A stretch of DNA of 64,000 bases from Rhizobium leguminosarum (GCF_001679785.1 NZ_CP016286.1:1116001-1180000); one strand, 5' to 3'. Numbered from the stretch's first letter, positions 19,127 to 29,404 are shown. The notes: generated by a model from the letters alone, not told the origin. Numbers and translations: made by a program.

Positions 19127-19930
19127 CTACCCGATATCGAGCAGCAATGCGCGATGGTCGGAGACGTCAGGCGCCTCGACCACCTCGAATTTGGCAACCT
19201 TCAACCCCGGCGTCACCAGCATGTAGTCGGCAAAGCGGCCCTGCTTCAGATAGTAGGAGGTTCGCGTGTCTACAAGGCCGCTTCCGGTGACGAGGTCGGA
19301 AAGCCCGAGCCTGCCGAGAATCGCAAAGGTCGCGCTATCAGGCAGCACGTTGAAATCGCCGCAGACGACGAGCCCTTCGTCGCCGGGCCAGACGCCATTG
19401 ATGAGCTTGACCAGCGCTGCAGCCTGTTCGTCGCGCGCTGGGGTATCGCCCTTGCCTGCGGGATCGCGCAGGCCATGCATGTGGGCGATGGTCACGGTAG
19501 AAGCGCGCTCATGGCTGAACAGACGGATGCAATGGGCGTTTCGCGGCCGAGGATGTTCGCCCCAGCCATCAGCGGAAAAACGGCCATGCACGAAGTCCAG
19601 CCCTTGAGCGATGACAGAATGCGACTTGCGCACGAAGGTCGCCAGCCCGAATTCGGCGACAATTGCGCTATCGCCATCGAAAAGCTCGCCTCTCGAGGTC
19701 GGGCAGAAAAAGCCGTCGTGAGCGGGCAGGGCGGTGCTGATCTCGGTAAAGAGATTGAAGCGCTGTGGCAACTCGACATCGCCGTCCCGATAGACCGACC
19801 AGCCTGAGCGGGTGCCGGGTGCGCGCAAAACTTCCTGCAGGCACAGCACGTCGGGATTGGCCGCCGTCACATATTCAATCAGCGCCTCATGAAGCCTGCC
19901 GCCCCATGCGTTCAATGAAATGATGCGCAA
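19127..19930 (-). CDS. Endonuclease/exonuclease/phosphatase-family protein
   Basis: The 267-residue protein has the full set of EEP-fold motifs: LNAWGG at the start, CLQEV at about residue 30, AHMHG near 148, CGDFN near 190, and DVSDHRALLLDIG at the end. These bind a divalent metal and cut phosphodiester or phosphomonoester bonds. The particular substrate (DNA, sphingomyelin-type lipid or inositol phosphate) cannot be read from the sequence. sthA lies 64 bp beyond its 5' end on the same strand. Confidence 0.88.
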   Translation of the reverse strand: MRIISLNAWGGRLHEALIEYVTAANPDVLCLQEVLRAPGTRSGWSVYRDGDVELPQRFNLFTEISTALPAHDGFFCPTSRGELFDGDSAIVAEFGLATFVRKSHSVIAQGLDFVHGRFSADGWGEHPRPRNAHCIRLFSHERASTVTIAHMHGLRDPAGKGDTPARDEQAAALVKLINGVWPGDEGLVVCGDFNVLPDSATFAILGRLGLSDLVTGSGLVDTRTSYYLKQGRFADYMLVTPGLKVAKFEVVEAPDVSDHRALLLDIG

Positions 19931-19994
19931 TATGATACGGCTCCGTTTTGGCGGCCGGACTTAGACGGCCGTTCCCTCGACGACGCGACGGACT

Positions 19995-21404
19995 TTAGAG
20001 TTCCGACTTGATGTCGCCCATTCGGTTCCAGGCATCGAGGCCGGCGATCTTGTAGGCTTCGGCGAGCGTCGGATAGTTGAAGGTGTTCTCGACGAAATAT
20101 TCGACGGTCCCTTTGAGATTAAGCACCGCCTGGCCGATATGCACCAGCTCGGTGGCGCCTTCGCCGACAATATGCACGCCGAGCAGGCGGCGGGTCTTCA
20201 GCGAGAAGATCAGCTTCAAAAGACCGGTGTCGAGGCCCATGATATGACCGCGCGACGTCTCGCGGAAGCGGGCGATGCCGCATTCATAGGGAATACCGCG
20301 CTCCTTCATCTCTTCTTCGGTCAGGCCGCAGGTCGAAATCTCAGGCACGGCATAGATGCCGTAGGGGAAATATTTCGGCGGCTCCTTGGCGACCGCGCCG
20401 ACCGCGACGCGGGCGGCGATGCGGCCCTGTTCCATCGAGGTCGAAGCAAGGCTCGGAAAGCCGACGACGTCGCCGGCGGCGTAGATGTTGGCAACTGATG
20501 TCTGGAAGGTCTCCGGATTGACCTTGAGACGGCCGCGGCTGTCGGCTTCGAGGCCGATGGCCTGAAGGTTCAGCGCATCAGTCGCCCCCATGCGGCCGGC
20601 GGCGAAAAGCACCATGTCGGTCGTCAGGCGTCGGCCGCTGTCGAGCGTCAGCTCGACCTTGCCGTTTTCGAGCCTCTCCACCTTGTCCGCCTTCTGGCCG
20701 AGCAGCAGCTTCATGTTGCGGTCGCGCAGCTGGTAGGTAAAATCCTCGATGATTTCCTTGTCGATGAAGTCGAGCATTGTCGCCTTCGGGTCGATGACGG
20801 TGACGGCGGTGTCGAGCGCGCTGAAGATCGTCGCATATTCGATGCCGATGACGCCGGCGCCGATGACCACCATCGATCGCGGCAGGTCCTGGATGTCCAG
20901 CAGTTCGTCGCTGTCGAGAACGGTCTTGCCGTCGAAGGGCATGTAATCGGGGCGGAACGGTTTTGTGCCGACGGCGAGCAGCACGCTGGCGGCGGTGACC
21001 TGCGTAGTCTCGCCGTCATCCTTGATCACCTGCAGCGTCGACGCATCGATGAAGCTCGCCTTGCCGCGAATATGCTGCACGCGGTTACGGGCGAACTGGT
21101 GTTCCAGCACCTCGACCTCGTGGTTCAGCGTAATCAGCAGGCGGCGGCGCAGGTCATCTGCACTGATCTCTTCCTTGACGCGATAAGACCGGCCGTAGAA
21201 GCCGCGTTCGCGCCAGCCGGAAAGATTAAGCGCAGTCTCGCGCAGCGTTTTGGAAGGGATGGTGCCGGTATGCACGGACACTCCGCCGACGCGTTTGCCC
21301 TGCTCGATGACAAGCACTTTCTTGCCGAGTTTTGACGCCTGGATCGCGCCGCGGCGCCCTGCGGGACCGCTGCCCACCACAACGAGATCGTACTGAAGCA
21401 TCAT
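19995..21404 (-). CDS. sthA: Soluble pyridine nucleotide transhydrogenase
   Basis: This flavoprotein of about 469 residues starts LQYDLVVVGSGPAGRRGAI, the FAD-binding motif. It has a second Rossmann motif (VVIGAGVIGIEYATIF) near residue 180 and AAGDVVGFPSLA near 310. The redox-disulfide site of related reductases is absent: the segment reads GGVSVHTGTIPSKTL. SthA also lacks a redox-active disulfide, so this supports SthA over lipoamide dehydrogenase. The C-terminal HIVGEGATELVHIGQ is also typical. SthA moves electrons between NADPH and NAD. I use ATG 21404; an upstream start at 21458 adds 18 unlikely residues. Confidence 0.88.
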   Translation of the reverse strand: MMLQYDLVVVGSGPAGRRGAIQASKLGKKVLVIEQGKRVGGVSVHTGTIPSKTLRETALNLSGWRERGFYGRSYRVKEEISADDLRRRLLITLNHEVEVLEHQFARNRVQHIRGKASFIDASTLQVIKDDGETTQVTAASVLLAVGTKPFRPDYMPFDGKTVLDSDELLDIQDLPRSMVVIGAGVIGIEYATIFSALDTAVTVIDPKATMLDFIDKEIIEDFTYQLRDRNMKLLLGQKADKVERLENGKVELTLDSGRRLTTDMVLFAAGRMGATDALNLQAIGLEADSRGRLKVNPETFQTSVANIYAAGDVVGFPSLASTSMEQGRIAARVAVGAVAKEPPKYFPYGIYAVPEISTCGLTEEEMKERGIPYECGIARFRETSRGHIMGLDTGLLKLIFSLKTRRLLGVHIVGEGATELVHIGQAVLNLKGTVEYFVENTFNYPTLAEAYKIAGLDAWNRMGDIKSEL

Positions 21405-21619
21405 CAAGCCCCGGATTGGAAAGGAATCATATTGCGACGCAAAATGTCGCCCGTCCATCGTTAGCCGGTCAATGTTACAGATTGTTTTACGGCCACCTGA
21501 TTGGTCCTGACGGGTGCTTTTTCGGGCAAGTGAGCCCTGCGAGAAACAGCTTCACGCCATGGGTCCTAGCCGACGAAGACCGGCGGGGCGCTTGCCATGC
21601 TCGGTGGCTCGACGGCTTT

Positions 21620-22807
21620 TCATGCGCGGGTGATGTAGTCGGCGGAAATATCGCCCACCTTGGTGACGCCGAGCAACGCCATATTGCTATGCAGTTCCGT
21701 CTTCAGGATATCGGTCGCCTTAAGCACGCCTGGTAGGCCCGCGACGGCTGCGGCATAAAGGAACGGCCTGCCCACGAACACGAAACAGGCCCCGAGTGCG
21801 AGGGCCTTCATGATGTCCGTTCCACGCCTGAAACCGCCATCGACCATGACGGCAACGCTGTCTCCAACACGGGACGCAATCTCCGGAAGGACCTGAAGGG
21901 GAGATGCGGTACCGTCGAGCTGGCGGCCGCCATGGTTGGAGACGATCACGCCATCCGCCCCCGTATCGACAGCCCGCGCCGCGTCGTCAGGATGCATGAT
22001 CCCCTTGACCACAAGTTTGCCGGACCACCTGTTGCGTATCCGCTCCAGATGGTTCCAGTTGAGATGGTCGCGCCTGCCGAAATCGCGCGTGACATTTGAG
22101 GAGATGATCGGCGCGCCTCTGGTGGCATAGGAATTCTCAAAATGCGGAATGCCGTGCCGGACGATCGTGCGCAGGAATGTGCCGGTGGTCCAGCGCGGGT
22201 GCGAGATGCCCTGCCATGCCAGGCGGAGACCGGGACGCAAAGGCGTCGAAAATCCGGCCCTTACATTGTTTTCACGATTTGGCAGCGTGGCTGTGTCCAC
22301 GGTCAGCAGAAGCGTGCGCAAGCCGGCCGCGCCGACGCGATCGATGAGAGCGTCGATACGGTCGGGTTCGCCGGGGAGATAGGCCTGAAACCATGCTTGC
22401 GGCGAAACTGCAGCGATCTCTTCCAAAGGGATAAGCGATGAACCGCTTATGATCATCGGGATTCCCGATTGATCCGCTCCTTGCGCAAGCACGATGTCAC
22501 CTCGATAGGCCATCAGCGCGCTGATACCCATCGGCGCGATGCCGAATGGCGCGGCATGGGTCTTGCCGAAGAGGCTCGTCTCGGTGCTGCGTTTCGAGAC
22601 GTCCCGAAGGACACGAGGCCGGAAGGCATAGGTTTGGAAAGCTTCTGCATTATGCCGCAGTGACGCATTGGTCTCGGTTGCGCCCGCGATATAACCGAAC
22701 AGGGGCTTTGGCAGATGTCGCCGCGCCTTTATTTCAAAGTCATCGAGGCAGAGCACCTCGCGGCAGAGCCGGGTCGATCGATCGGTGTTACCGCTGCGGA
22801 TCGTCAT
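21620..22807 (-). CDS. Alpha-hydroxy-acid oxidizing protein (LldD-like)
   Basis: The 395-residue FMN enzyme has a lactate oxidase/dehydrogenase pattern. KPLFGYIAGATETNASL is near the N-terminus, KLVVKGIMHPDDA supplies the FMN-binding lysine, and VSNHGGRQLDG carries the catalytic histidine. DGGFRRGTDIMKALALGA binds the phosphate. It probably oxidises L-lactate or a related 2-hydroxy acid and feeds electrons to the respiratory chain. No lactate permease or regulator is adjacent, so the exact substrate is open. No strong ribosome binding site is seen before the ATG. Confidence 0.85.
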   Translation of the reverse strand: MTIRSGNTDRSTRLCREVLCLDDFEIKARRHLPKPLFGYIAGATETNASLRHNAEAFQTYAFRPRVLRDVSKRSTETSLFGKTHAAPFGIAPMGISALMAYRGDIVLAQGADQSGIPMIISGSSLIPLEEIAAVSPQAWFQAYLPGEPDRIDALIDRVGAAGLRTLLLTVDTATLPNRENNVRAGFSTPLRPGLRLAWQGISHPRWTTGTFLRTIVRHGIPHFENSYATRGAPIISSNVTRDFGRRDHLNWNHLERIRNRWSGKLVVKGIMHPDDAARAVDTGADGVIVSNHGGRQLDGTASPLQVLPEIASRVGDSVAVMVDGGFRRGTDIMKALALGACFVFVGRPFLYAAAVAGLPGVLKATDILKTELHSNMALLGVTKVGDISADYITRA

Positions 22808-22853
22808 GGAGCTTCATCTTCTCGGTATTTCGGGTGGGCATTGTCCAGGCTGT

Positions 22854-22887
22854 GGTGGTGCAAGACTGCATACAATCGCGCACCACC
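22854..22887. promoter_or_regulatory. Inverted repeat upstream of the LldD-like gene
   Basis: GGTGGTGC and GCACCACC are separated by 18 bases that include TGCATACAAT. The pair lies about 50-80 bp upstream of the LldD-like start and could be an operator. The central sequence resembles GntR/FadR-type half-sites. It could also be a weak structure below radC. Confidence 0.35.
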
Positions 22888-22982
22888 GACTGCTGTCAAC
22901 TCCGGCATTCCGCAGTCTTCTCGGGGCATGGTCGATGCGCCGCGGCTCCGCATCTCGCCGGCGATCAGCCGCAGTGTTTTGT

Positions 22983-23810
22983 TCAGATCAGCTTCAGCCC
23001 CTTCAGGCTGACATGGCCATCCTTGCCGATGATGACGTGGTCGTGGACGGTGATATCGAGCGCTTTGGCCGCATCGATGATCACCTTCGTCATGTCGATG
23101 TCGGCGCGCGATGGCGTGGGATCGCCGGAGGGGTGGTTGTGGACGAGGATCATCGCCGTTGCCGAAAGCTCGAGCGCGCGTTTCACCACCTCGCGCGGAT
23201 AGACCGGCGTATGGTCGACCGTGCCGCGGCCCTGCACCTCATCGGCGATCAGCACATTGCGCTTGTCGAGGAAGAGGATGCGGAACTGTTCGCGGGTCTC
23301 GTGCGCCATGGCGGCATGGCAATACTGGATGACCGAAGACCACGAGGACAGGACCTGTTTGCTCCTGAGCTCGCTCTTCAACGTCCGGTGGGCGACAGTC
23401 GAGATCAGCTTCAGGTCGAGCGCCACGGCCTCGCCGACACCTTTGACTTCCATCAGCAGCGCCTGAGGCGCACCGAAAACGCCGGAGAGTGAGCCGAACC
23501 GTTCGATTAGCGCCTTGGCGATCGGCTTGGTGTCACGCCGCGGGATCAGGCGGAAAAGCAGCAGCTCAAGGATTTCGTAGTCGGCAAGTGCTGTGTCGCC
23601 GAGCTCCCGGAAGCGGTCACGCAATCGCTCGCGATGGCCGTGATAATGCTCTTGGCCGGCGAGCGAGGCGGGCAGGGCGGTCCTGGCATTCGGCGCGGAC
23701 GGCTTTTGCGGCTGTCCTGCAAAGAACGAACGTTCGTCGGCGGCAACGGGCTCTTGCGTCTCGAAAGGCACCTCGTCGTCGGTAGATGTCGAAACGGGCT
23801 CCTTCGCCAT
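22983..23810 (-). CDS. radC: RadC-family (JAB domain) protein
   Basis: The protein is about 275 residues. A helix-hairpin-helix region ([19 protein letters not shown]) precedes the RadC JAMM metallo-domain. Its signature [11 protein letters not shown] is followed by [14 protein letters not shown], with the zinc-binding His-x-His and Asp. RadC was once thought to act in repair; its biochemical role is unsettled. ATG 23810 is preferred, since the earlier start at 23888 overlaps map by 71 bp. It follows map by 7 bp on the same strand. Confidence 0.9.
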   Translation of the reverse strand: MAKEPVSTSTDDEVPFETQEPVAADERSFFAGQPQKPSAPNARTALPASLAGQEHYHGHRERLRDRFRELGDTALADYEILELLLFRLIPRRDTKPIAKALIERFGSLSGVFGAPQALLMEVKGVGEAVALDLKLISTVAHRTLKSELRSKQVLSSWSSVIQYCHAAMAHETREQFRILFLDKRNVLIADEVQGRGTVDHTPVYPREVVKRALELSATAMILVHNHPSGDPTPSRADIDMTKVIIDAAKALDITVHDHVIIGKDGHVSLKGLKLI

Positions 23811-23817
23811 CGGATCG

Positions 23818-24654
23818 TCACCCGTTGTGTGACGGCAGACCGGGGCGGTCGAGCCCGCCCGGCGACAGCGTGAAAATCTCGCAGCCATCGGAGGTGACGC
23901 CGACGGTATGTTCGTACTGCGCCGACAGCGAGCGGTCGCGGGTGACCGCCGTCCAGCCGTCGGCCAGCACCTTCACATGCGGCCGGCCGAGGTTGATCAT
24001 CGGCTCGATGGTGAAGATCATGCCTTCGCGCAGCTCCGGCCCCTCGTTGGCGCGGCCGTAATGCAGGATATTCGGCGAATCGTGGAACAGCCGGCCAACG
24101 CCATGGCCGCAGAAATCGCGCACCACCGAACAGCGCTCGGCTTCGGCATAGGTCTGGATCGCCTCGCCGATCGCGCCGGTGCGGGCGCCGGGCCTGACGG
24201 CGGCAATGCCGCGCATCAGCGATTCATAGGTGACTTCGAGCAGCCGCTCGGCGGAGCGCTTGATGGTGCCGACGGGATACATCCGGCTCGAATCGCCGTG
24301 CCAGCCGTCGAGCACGAAGGTGACGTCGATATTGACGATATCGCCGTCGCGCAGCGGCTTGTCGTTCGGAATGCCATGGCAGACGACGTGGTTGATCGAG
24401 GTGCAGGTCGATTTGGTATAACCGCGATAGTTCAGCGTCGCCGGATAGGCGCCGTGATCCATGCCGAAATCGAAGACGAACCTGTCGATCTCATCGGTCA
24501 GCAGGCCGGGCTTGACGATGTCGGCAAGCGCATCGAGGCAGCGTGCGGTCAGCTGGCATGCCCTGCGCATGCCCTCGAATGCTTGCGCGTCATAAAGCCG
24601 GATGGCGCCTGTATTCTTCGGGGGCGCAGTAGAGGCTTCGATATAGTTCACCAT
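23818..24654 (-). CDS. map: Methionine aminopeptidase, type I
   Basis: The 278-residue enzyme carries the metal ligands of type I Met[21 protein letters not shown] (both aspartates), [22 protein letters not shown] and QYEHTVGV. It removes the initiator methionine from nascent proteins and is usually essential. The N-terminal 30 residues are an extension typical of rhizobial forms. The order map-radC is common in Rhizobiales and supports both calls. Confidence 0.95.
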   Translation of the reverse strand: MVNYIEASTAPPKNTGAIRLYDAQAFEGMRRACQLTARCLDALADIVKPGLLTDEIDRFVFDFGMDHGAYPATLNYRGYTKSTCTSINHVVCHGIPNDKPLRDGDIVNIDVTFVLDGWHGDSSRMYPVGTIKRSAERLLEVTYESLMRGIAAVRPGARTGAIGEAIQTYAEAERCSVVRDFCGHGVGRLFHDSPNILHYGRANEGPELREGMIFTIEPMINLGRPHVKVLADGWTAVTRDRSLSAQYEHTVGVTSDGCEIFTLSPGGLDRPGLPSHNG

Positions 24655-24663
24655 TGCAGGGCC

Positions 24664-24873
24664 TTAGCGGAGATTGTTAGATTTGTTCATAATGTAGCTA
24701 TGCCGGGTTCGTCCATCACGATCAACCGCCAGGACGAGATTTCTGAGCGGATCCGATCCGTCCAACGTGCAGCCTTCCATATCCGTTCGGCGGACAATCA
24801 ACGGTCCAGCTGAAATATCCACAATCTTCCCAAAGGGATAGGATTGATTGCATGCAGCCTCCCCGCTACTCAC
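24664..24873 (-). CDS. Possible small protein upstream of map
   Basis: An open frame of 69 codons ends 9 bp before the map start and so could be the first gene of a map-radC unit. The part from about 24820 downward (DISAGPLIVRRTDMEGC) has a credible composition, but the first 12 residues overlap the opposite-strand TetR leader. I recognise no family. It may be only the non-coding 5' region of map. Confidence 0.25.
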   Translation of the reverse strand: MSSGEAACNQSYPFGKIVDISAGPLIVRRTDMEGCTLDGSDPLRNLVLAVDRDGRTRHSYIMNKSNNLR

Positions 24874-24902
24874 CGATTGGTGACAGTGGGGAAGGGTCGA
24901 TC

Positions 24903-25562
24903 ATGCTGAATGAAGCCGTAAATCTGGAAAATTCACCCGGGACCGGCGAGGGGCCGGAACGGCGCGTGCGTGATCGCGGCGCCACCGAGCGCGCCATCCT
25001 TGCCGCCGCCAAGGGGCTGCTCGCCGAGGAAGGATTCCAGAATTTCGGCATCAACGCGGTCGCGCGCCGCGCCGGTTGCGACAAGCAACTGATCTATCGT
25101 TACTATGGCGGCCTCGACGGCCTGGTCGAGGCGATCGGCGCCGATCTCGGCACATGGGTGAAGGATCGCATTCCGGAAGACGCCGGCGGCATGTTCCTGC
25201 TCACCTATGGCGACCTGATGGAGCGGCTGTCGCTTCTCCTCCTCGACGCCTTGAGAAACGATCCGCTCATGCGCCGCATCCTTGCCTGGGAGATATCGGA
25301 AAACACCGAGCAGGTGAGGCGCTTGTCCGAGGCGCGTTCGAAAGCGCTCGCGCTCTGGCTCGAGCGCATGCGCGGCTCGTTGGCGCCGCCGAAGGGCGTG
25401 GATGCGGCAGCCGTCAACGCCGTCGTCATCGCCGCGATCCAGCACCTTGTGCTCGCCGCCGCAGCCGGCGGGCAGTGCGCCGGCCTGTCGCTGAAAACGC
25501 CCAAGGACTGGGAGAAGGCCGCGACGGCGCTGAAGCGCATCGTGCGCGGCGTCTACGGCTGA
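24903..25562 (+). CDS. TetR-family transcriptional regulator
   Basis: The roughly 219-residue protein has an N-terminal DNA-binding domain: ATERAILAAAKGLLAEEGF, then the helix-turn-helix INAVARRAGCDKQLIYRYY at about residues 45-65. The ligand domain shows no recognised motif. ATG 24903 has GGGGAAGG upstream and is preferred over an earlier frame start at 24852. The divergent neighbour is map, an unlikely target, so the regulon is not indicated. Confidence 0.85.
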   Translation: MLNEAVNLENSPGTGEGPERRVRDRGATERAILAAAKGLLAEEGFQNFGINAVARRAGCDKQLIYRYYGGLDGLVEAIGADLGTWVKDRIPEDAGGMFLLTYGDLMERLSLLLLDALRNDPLMRRILAWEISENTEQVRRLSEARSKALALWLERMRGSLAPPKGVDAAAVNAVVIAAIQHLVLAAAAGGQCAGLSLKTPKDWEKAATALKRIVRGVYG

Positions 25563-25691
25563 TTTCTGCTCATCCACAGGGGGCGGGCGTAGCATTAACC
25601 TTAACAAATGGTTTACGTTGCGTGGGGCTGGTTAACCCGACAGTGTGGTCTCAGCAGAGATTGTATGAGTAGAAGACCCGAGTTGACGACC

Positions 25692-25865
25692 ATGGGAACT
25701 AAGATCGCCAAGGCAGTGTTTTTGGTGGCGGCGATGATGTTTTTCGCAGTCCTGGCGCTGGATATAGCAACTCCGACGCTGGTGCTTTGTATCATGGCTT
25801 TGTCGACCTGGTTGGTCTCTCTTGATCTGCCTGTCGCGCGTAAGCATGGAGGAGAGGCCGCATGA
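25692..25865 (+). CDS. Small two-segment membrane protein
   Basis: From ATG 25692 the product is 57 residues, with two hydrophobic stretches (AVFLVAAMMFFAVLALD and LVLCIMALSTWLVSLDL). ATG 25665 would add nine residues and has a slightly better AGCAGAG upstream. I do not recognise a family. Its stop overlaps the start of the next membrane-protein gene (ATGA), so the two are co-translated. Confidence 0.55.
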   Translation: MGTKIAKAVFLVAAMMFFAVLALDIATPTLVLCIMALSTWLVSLDLPVARKHGGEAA

Positions 25866-26194
25866 AGTGGTTTCTGATCTTCTGGGCCGGCCCCATCGTC
25901 TTTCTGGGCGGATGGTACTGGCTCTCCTATTACGACATGAGTTTCGGCATCTTCATGCTGAGCCGGCAGGTCCATGACCTGACCTTCGAGCTTTACGGCA
26001 AGGCGCTCGGCATTCCGCCGGAGACCATCCCGCCGCTGGTTGCCCGCGCGATCGCGGTCGACAGCCTCGTCGTCTTCGCCATCCTGGCCTTCCGGAAGCG
26101 CAAGTCGATCATCGCCTGGTGGAAGGCGCGTCAGGCGCTGAATTCGTCTCCATCAGACCTTGCCAGCAAGGAAAGCCTGTCAAGCGCGCCCTGA
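25862..26194 (+). CDS. Conserved rhizobial membrane protein
   Basis: The 110-residue product has an N-terminal membrane segment ([19 protein letters not shown]) and a second one near residues 65-80. The motif [17 protein letters not shown] is distinctive. It resembles a small Rhizobiales-specific family (possibly DUF6105, from memory). It starts with an ATGA overlap with the gene before. Its last 64 bp overlap the 3' end of ruvX on the other strand. Confidence 0.65.
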   Translation: MKWFLIFWAGPIVFLGGWYWLSYYDMSFGIFMLSRQVHDLTFELYGKALGIPPETIPPLVARAIAVDSLVVFAILAFRKRKSIIAWWKARQALNSSPSDLASKESLSSAP

Positions 26195-26625
26195 AGGATG
26201 AAGCTCGCCGCGGCCGAATCGATCCGTTCGGCCCGCTTGGCGCGGGAGACGTCCATTTCGAGCAGTGTCCGTTCGGCGGCAACCGTCGAAAGCCGCTCGT
26301 CCCAATAGACGAAGGGCAGTGGCGTCTTCTGCTCCATGTTGCGCACGAAGGCGCGCGTCGCCTGCACGCGCGGACCCGCCGATCCATCCATGTTCATCGG
26401 CAGGCCGATGATGAAGCCTGCGACCTTTTCCGATTGTGCGAAATCCAGCAGCGCCTGGGCATCGATGGTGAACTTGACGCGGCGGATCACGGTGCGCGGC
26501 GTGGCGAAACGCCGGCCGAGATCGGACATCGAAAGCCCGATCGTCTTCGTGCCGAGATCGAGGCCGGCAATCGCCTGTCGCGGGGCAAGCGTCTCGGCCA
26601 TTTCCTCGATCGTCAGCACCGTCAT
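26131..26625 (-). CDS. ruvX: Putative pre-16S rRNA nuclease / Holliday junction resolvase YqgF
   Basis: The 164-residue RNase H-fold protein has [16 protein letters not shown] near the N-terminus, [15 protein letters not shown] in the middle, and [15 protein letters not shown] with acidic residues of the active site. [15 protein letters not shown] closes the domain. The family is implicated in 16S rRNA 5' maturation. The first 15 residues are an extension. Its 3' end runs 64 bp into the convergent membrane-protein gene. Confidence 0.92.
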   Translation of the reverse strand: MTVLTIEEMAETLAPRQAIAGLDLGTKTIGLSMSDLGRRFATPRTVIRRVKFTIDAQALLDFAQSEKVAGFIIGLPMNMDGSAGPRVQATRAFVRNMEQKTPLPFVYWDERLSTVAAERTLLEMDVSRAKRAERIDSAAASFILQGALDRLSLLARSDGDEFSA

Positions 26626-26697
26626 CGCCGTTTCATCCCGTCAAAACAAATTGAAGTCGCCGCCGCTTTTCTTTGCGGCCGCATAAGATATGTCCTT

Positions 26698-26746
26698 AGG
26701 GCATGACGCCGAAAAGTGTGAGCGGTTTTCCGACGATATCATGCTC
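26698..26746. repeat. RIME-type intergenic repeat, copy 4
   Basis: GGGCATGACGCCGAAAAGTG, TGAGCGGTTTTCCGACGATA, TCATGCTC matches the other copies at the conserved positions. It lies between ruvX and the UPF0173 gene, which are divergent. Confidence 0.65.
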
Positions 26747-26804
26747 TCATTCTTTGATGTGGCATCGAAACCGGCTTTGCATCACGTAATAAAGGAGACA
26801 TTTC

Positions 26805-27509
26805 ATGAAGATCACCTGGCTCGGCCACTCCGCCTTCCGCATCGAGACATCAAAGGCGAAGATCCTGCTCGATCCATTCCTCAGCTATAACGCCTCCTTT
26901 TCCGGCCAGGATATCAAGGATGTGTCTGCCGGCATCACCCATATCCTGCTGACGCATGGCCATGGCGATCATGTCGGCGATACCGTGGCACTCGCCAAGG
27001 AAACCGGCGCCGTCGTTCTCGCCAATGCCGATCTCGCCGCCTGGCTCGGCTCTAAGGGCGTCGACAAGATCGAGATGGGCAATACTGGCGGCACGATCGC
27101 CCTCGGCAGTTTCTCGGCAACCTTCACCAATGCGCTGCACTCCTCCGCGCAGATTACCGAGGATGGCGTCTCGCATGCACTCGGCAACGCCAATGGCTTG
27201 ATGCTGCATTTCGACGACGAAGCCTCGATCCTTGCCATGGGCGATACCGACATCTTCTCCGACATGGCGCTGATCAACGAATTGCACCAGCCTGATATCG
27301 GCTTCGTGCCGGTCGGCGACCGCTTCACCATGGGCGGCGCTGTGGCAGCACTTGCCTGCCGGCGCTATTTCAACTTCAAGACCGCTATCCCCTGCCATTA
27401 CGGCACCTTCCCGATCATCGACCAGACGGCGGAAAAATTCGTTACCGGCATGGAGGGATCGAAGACGGATGTGAAGGCGATCAGGCCTTCCGAGAGCCTG
27501 TCGATCTGA
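26805..27509 (+). CDS. UPF0173 metal-dependent hydrolase
   Basis: The 234-residue protein has the metallo-beta-lactamase signature THGHGDH near residue 50. It also has [28 protein letters not shown] and [11 protein letters not shown], which supply further metal ligands. The family (UPF0173, YtkL-like) has no settled substrate. AAGGAG lies 6 bp before the ATG. gatC follows 70 bp later. Confidence 0.9.
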   Translation: MKITWLGHSAFRIETSKAKILLDPFLSYNASFSGQDIKDVSAGITHILLTHGHGDHVGDTVALAKETGAVVLANADLAAWLGSKGVDKIEMGNTGGTIALGSFSATFTNALHSSAQITEDGVSHALGNANGLMLHFDDEASILAMGDTDIFSDMALINELHQPDIGFVPVGDRFTMGGAVAALACRRYFNFKTAIPCHYGTFPIIDQTAEKFVTGMEGSKTDVKAIRPSESLSI

Positions 27510-27578
27510 CGAAACCCCGTTGCACACGGCGGACATGGCCTTTATAGCGGGTAGGAAAAATCCTATCCGGAGAATGCC

Positions 27579-27866
27579 ATGTCCGTCGATCTTGCCACCG
27601 TGAAGCGCGTCGCCCGCCTTGCCCGTATTGCCGTCTCCGAGGACGAGGCAAATCGCATGGTCGGCGAGCTGAACGGCATCCTTGGCTTCGTCGAGCAACT
27701 CTCCGAAGTGAATGTCGACGGCGTCGAGGCGATGACGTCGGTGACCCCGACGGCGATGAAGAAGCGGACCGATGAGGTGACCGACGGCAGCAAGGCAGCC
27801 GATATCGTCGCCAATGCGCCCGTCACCGACCACAATTTTTTCCTGGTGCCGAAAGTCGTCGAATAA
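27579..27866 (+). CDS. gatC: Asp-tRNA(Asn)/Glu-tRNA(Gln) amidotransferase subunit C
   Basis: The 95-residue subunit starts [16 protein letters not shown] and has the typical [18 protein letters not shown] and [14 protein letters not shown] ends. GatC stabilises the GatA-GatB complex that converts misacylated Glu-tRNA(Gln) (and Asp-tRNA(Asn)) to the correct amide form. GGAGA precedes the ATG. gatA follows by 56 bp. gatB lies about 30 kb away at 59.7 kb because of the inserted island. Confidence 0.95.
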   Translation: MSVDLATVKRVARLARIAVSEDEANRMVGELNGILGFVEQLSEVNVDGVEAMTSVTPTAMKKRTDEVTDGSKAADIVANAPVTDHNFFLVPKVVE

Positions 27867-27922
27867 GGCTTCGAAGCCTCTTTCCGACCCTGTTGCCATT
27901 CCAGATCTGAAGCGAAAACACG

Positions 27923-29404
27923 ATGAGCGAACTCACCAGCCTGACCATTGCCGAAGCCCGCCAGAAGCTGCGCGCCAAGGAAATCACTGCGATCGAACTG
28001 ACCGAAGCCTATATCTCGGCGATCGATGCGGCCAACGGCCGGCTTAACGCCTACATCAAGATCACGCCGGATCTCGCCCGTGTCATGGCGAAGAACTCCG
28101 ACGCGCGCATCGCCGCCGGCAAGGCAGGCGAACTCGAAGGCATTCCGCTCGGCATCAAGGATCTCTTCGCCACGGTCGGCGTTCACACCCAGGCTTGCAG
28201 CCACATTCTCGATGGTTTCGAGCCGCGTTATGAATCGACGGTGACGCAGAACCTCTGGGATGACGGCGCCGTCATGCTCGGCAAGCTGAACATGGACGAG
28301 TTCGCCATGGGCTCGTCCAACGAGACCTCGCATTACGGCGCGGTGATCAATCCCTGGCGTGCCGCGGGCTCCAACCAGCAGCTCGTGCCCGGCGGTTCGT
28401 CGGGCGGTTCGGCCGCAGCCGTCGCCGCGCATCTTTGCGCCGGCGCGACCGCGACCGATACCGGCGGCTCGATCCGCCAGCCGGCTGCCTTCACCGGCAC
28501 CGTCGGCATCAAGCCGACCTATGGCCGCTGCTCGCGCTGGGGCACCGTCGCCTTCGCCTCTTCGCTCGACCAGGCAGGTCCGATCGCCCGCGACGTACGC
28601 GATGCCGCGATCCTTTTGAAGTCGATGGCAAGCGTCGACGCAAAGGACACGACATCGGTGGATCTGCCGGTGCCGGATTACGAAGCAGCTCTCGGCCAAT
28701 CGCTGAAAGGCATGAAGATCGGCATTCCGAACGAATACCGTGTCGACGGCATGCCGGATGAGATCGAGACCCTCTGGCGCCAGGGCATCGCCTGGTTGAA
28801 GGATGCCGGCGCCGAAATCGTCGACATCTCGCTGCCGCACACCAAATACGCCCTTCCGGCCTATTACATCGTCGCTCCCGCCGAGGCATCCTCGAACCTC
28901 GCGCGTTACGACGGCGTGCGCTACGGCCTGCGCGTCGACGGCAAGGATATCGTCGACATGTACGAGAAGACGCGTGCCGCAGGCTTCGGCAAGGAAGTCA
29001 AGCGCCGCATCATGATCGGCACCTATGTGCTGTCGGCCGGTTATTACGATGCCTATTATATCCGCGCCCAGAAGGTGCGCACGCTGATCAAGCGCGATTT
29101 CGAACTCGCCTTCGACGCCGGCGTCGATGCCATCCTGACGCCGGCAACGCCGTCGTCCGCCTTTGGCGTTGCCGACGAGAACCTCGCCGCCGATCCGGTG
29201 AAGATGTATCTCAACGACATCTTCACGGTGACGGTCAACATGGCGGGCCTGCCCGGCATCGCCGTGCCGGCCGGCCTCGACCATAAGGGACTGCCCCTCG
29301 GCCTGCAGCTGATCGGCAAGCCCTTCGACGAGGAAACCCTCTTCAAGACTGCTCACGTCATCGAGCAGGCAGCCGGCCGGTTTACGCCGGCCAAGTGGTG
29401 GTAA
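27923..29404 (+). CDS. gatA: Asp-tRNA(Asn)/Glu-tRNA(Gln) amidotransferase subunit A
   Basis: The 493-residue amidase has the Ser-cis-Ser-Lys catalytic triad of the amidase signature. The lysine lies in [12 protein letters not shown], and the serines in [15 protein letters not shown] and [11 protein letters not shown]. GatA releases ammonia from glutamine for transamidation of misacylated tRNA. The sequence appears intact. Confidence 0.97.
   Translation: MSELTSLTIAEARQKLRAKEITAIELTEAYISAIDAANGRLNAYIKITPDLARVMAKNSDARIAAGKAGELEGIPLGIKDLFATVGVHTQACSHILDGFEPRYESTVTQNLWDDGAVMLGKLNMDEFAMGSSNETSHYGAVINPWRAAGSNQQLVPGGSSGGSAAAVAAHLCAGATATDTGGSIRQPAAFTGTVGIKPTYGRCSRWGTVAFASSLDQAGPIARDVRDAAILLKSMASVDAKDTTSVDLPVPDYEAALGQSLKGMKIGIPNEYRVDGMPDEIETLWRQGIAWLKDAGAEIVDISLPHTKYALPAYYIVAPAEASSNLARYDGVRYGLRVDGKDIVDMYEKTRAAGFGKEVKRRIMIGTYVLSAGYYDAYYIRAQKVRTLIKRDFELAFDAGVDAILTPATPSSAFGVADENLAADPVKMYLNDIFTVTVNMAGLPGIAVPAGLDHKGLPLGLQLIGKPFDEETLFKTAHVIEQAAGRFTPAKWW

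Noticed and set aside
19995..21404. Lipoamide dehydrogenase or mercuric reductase
   Set aside because: The redox-active cysteine pair is missing, which fits SthA instead.
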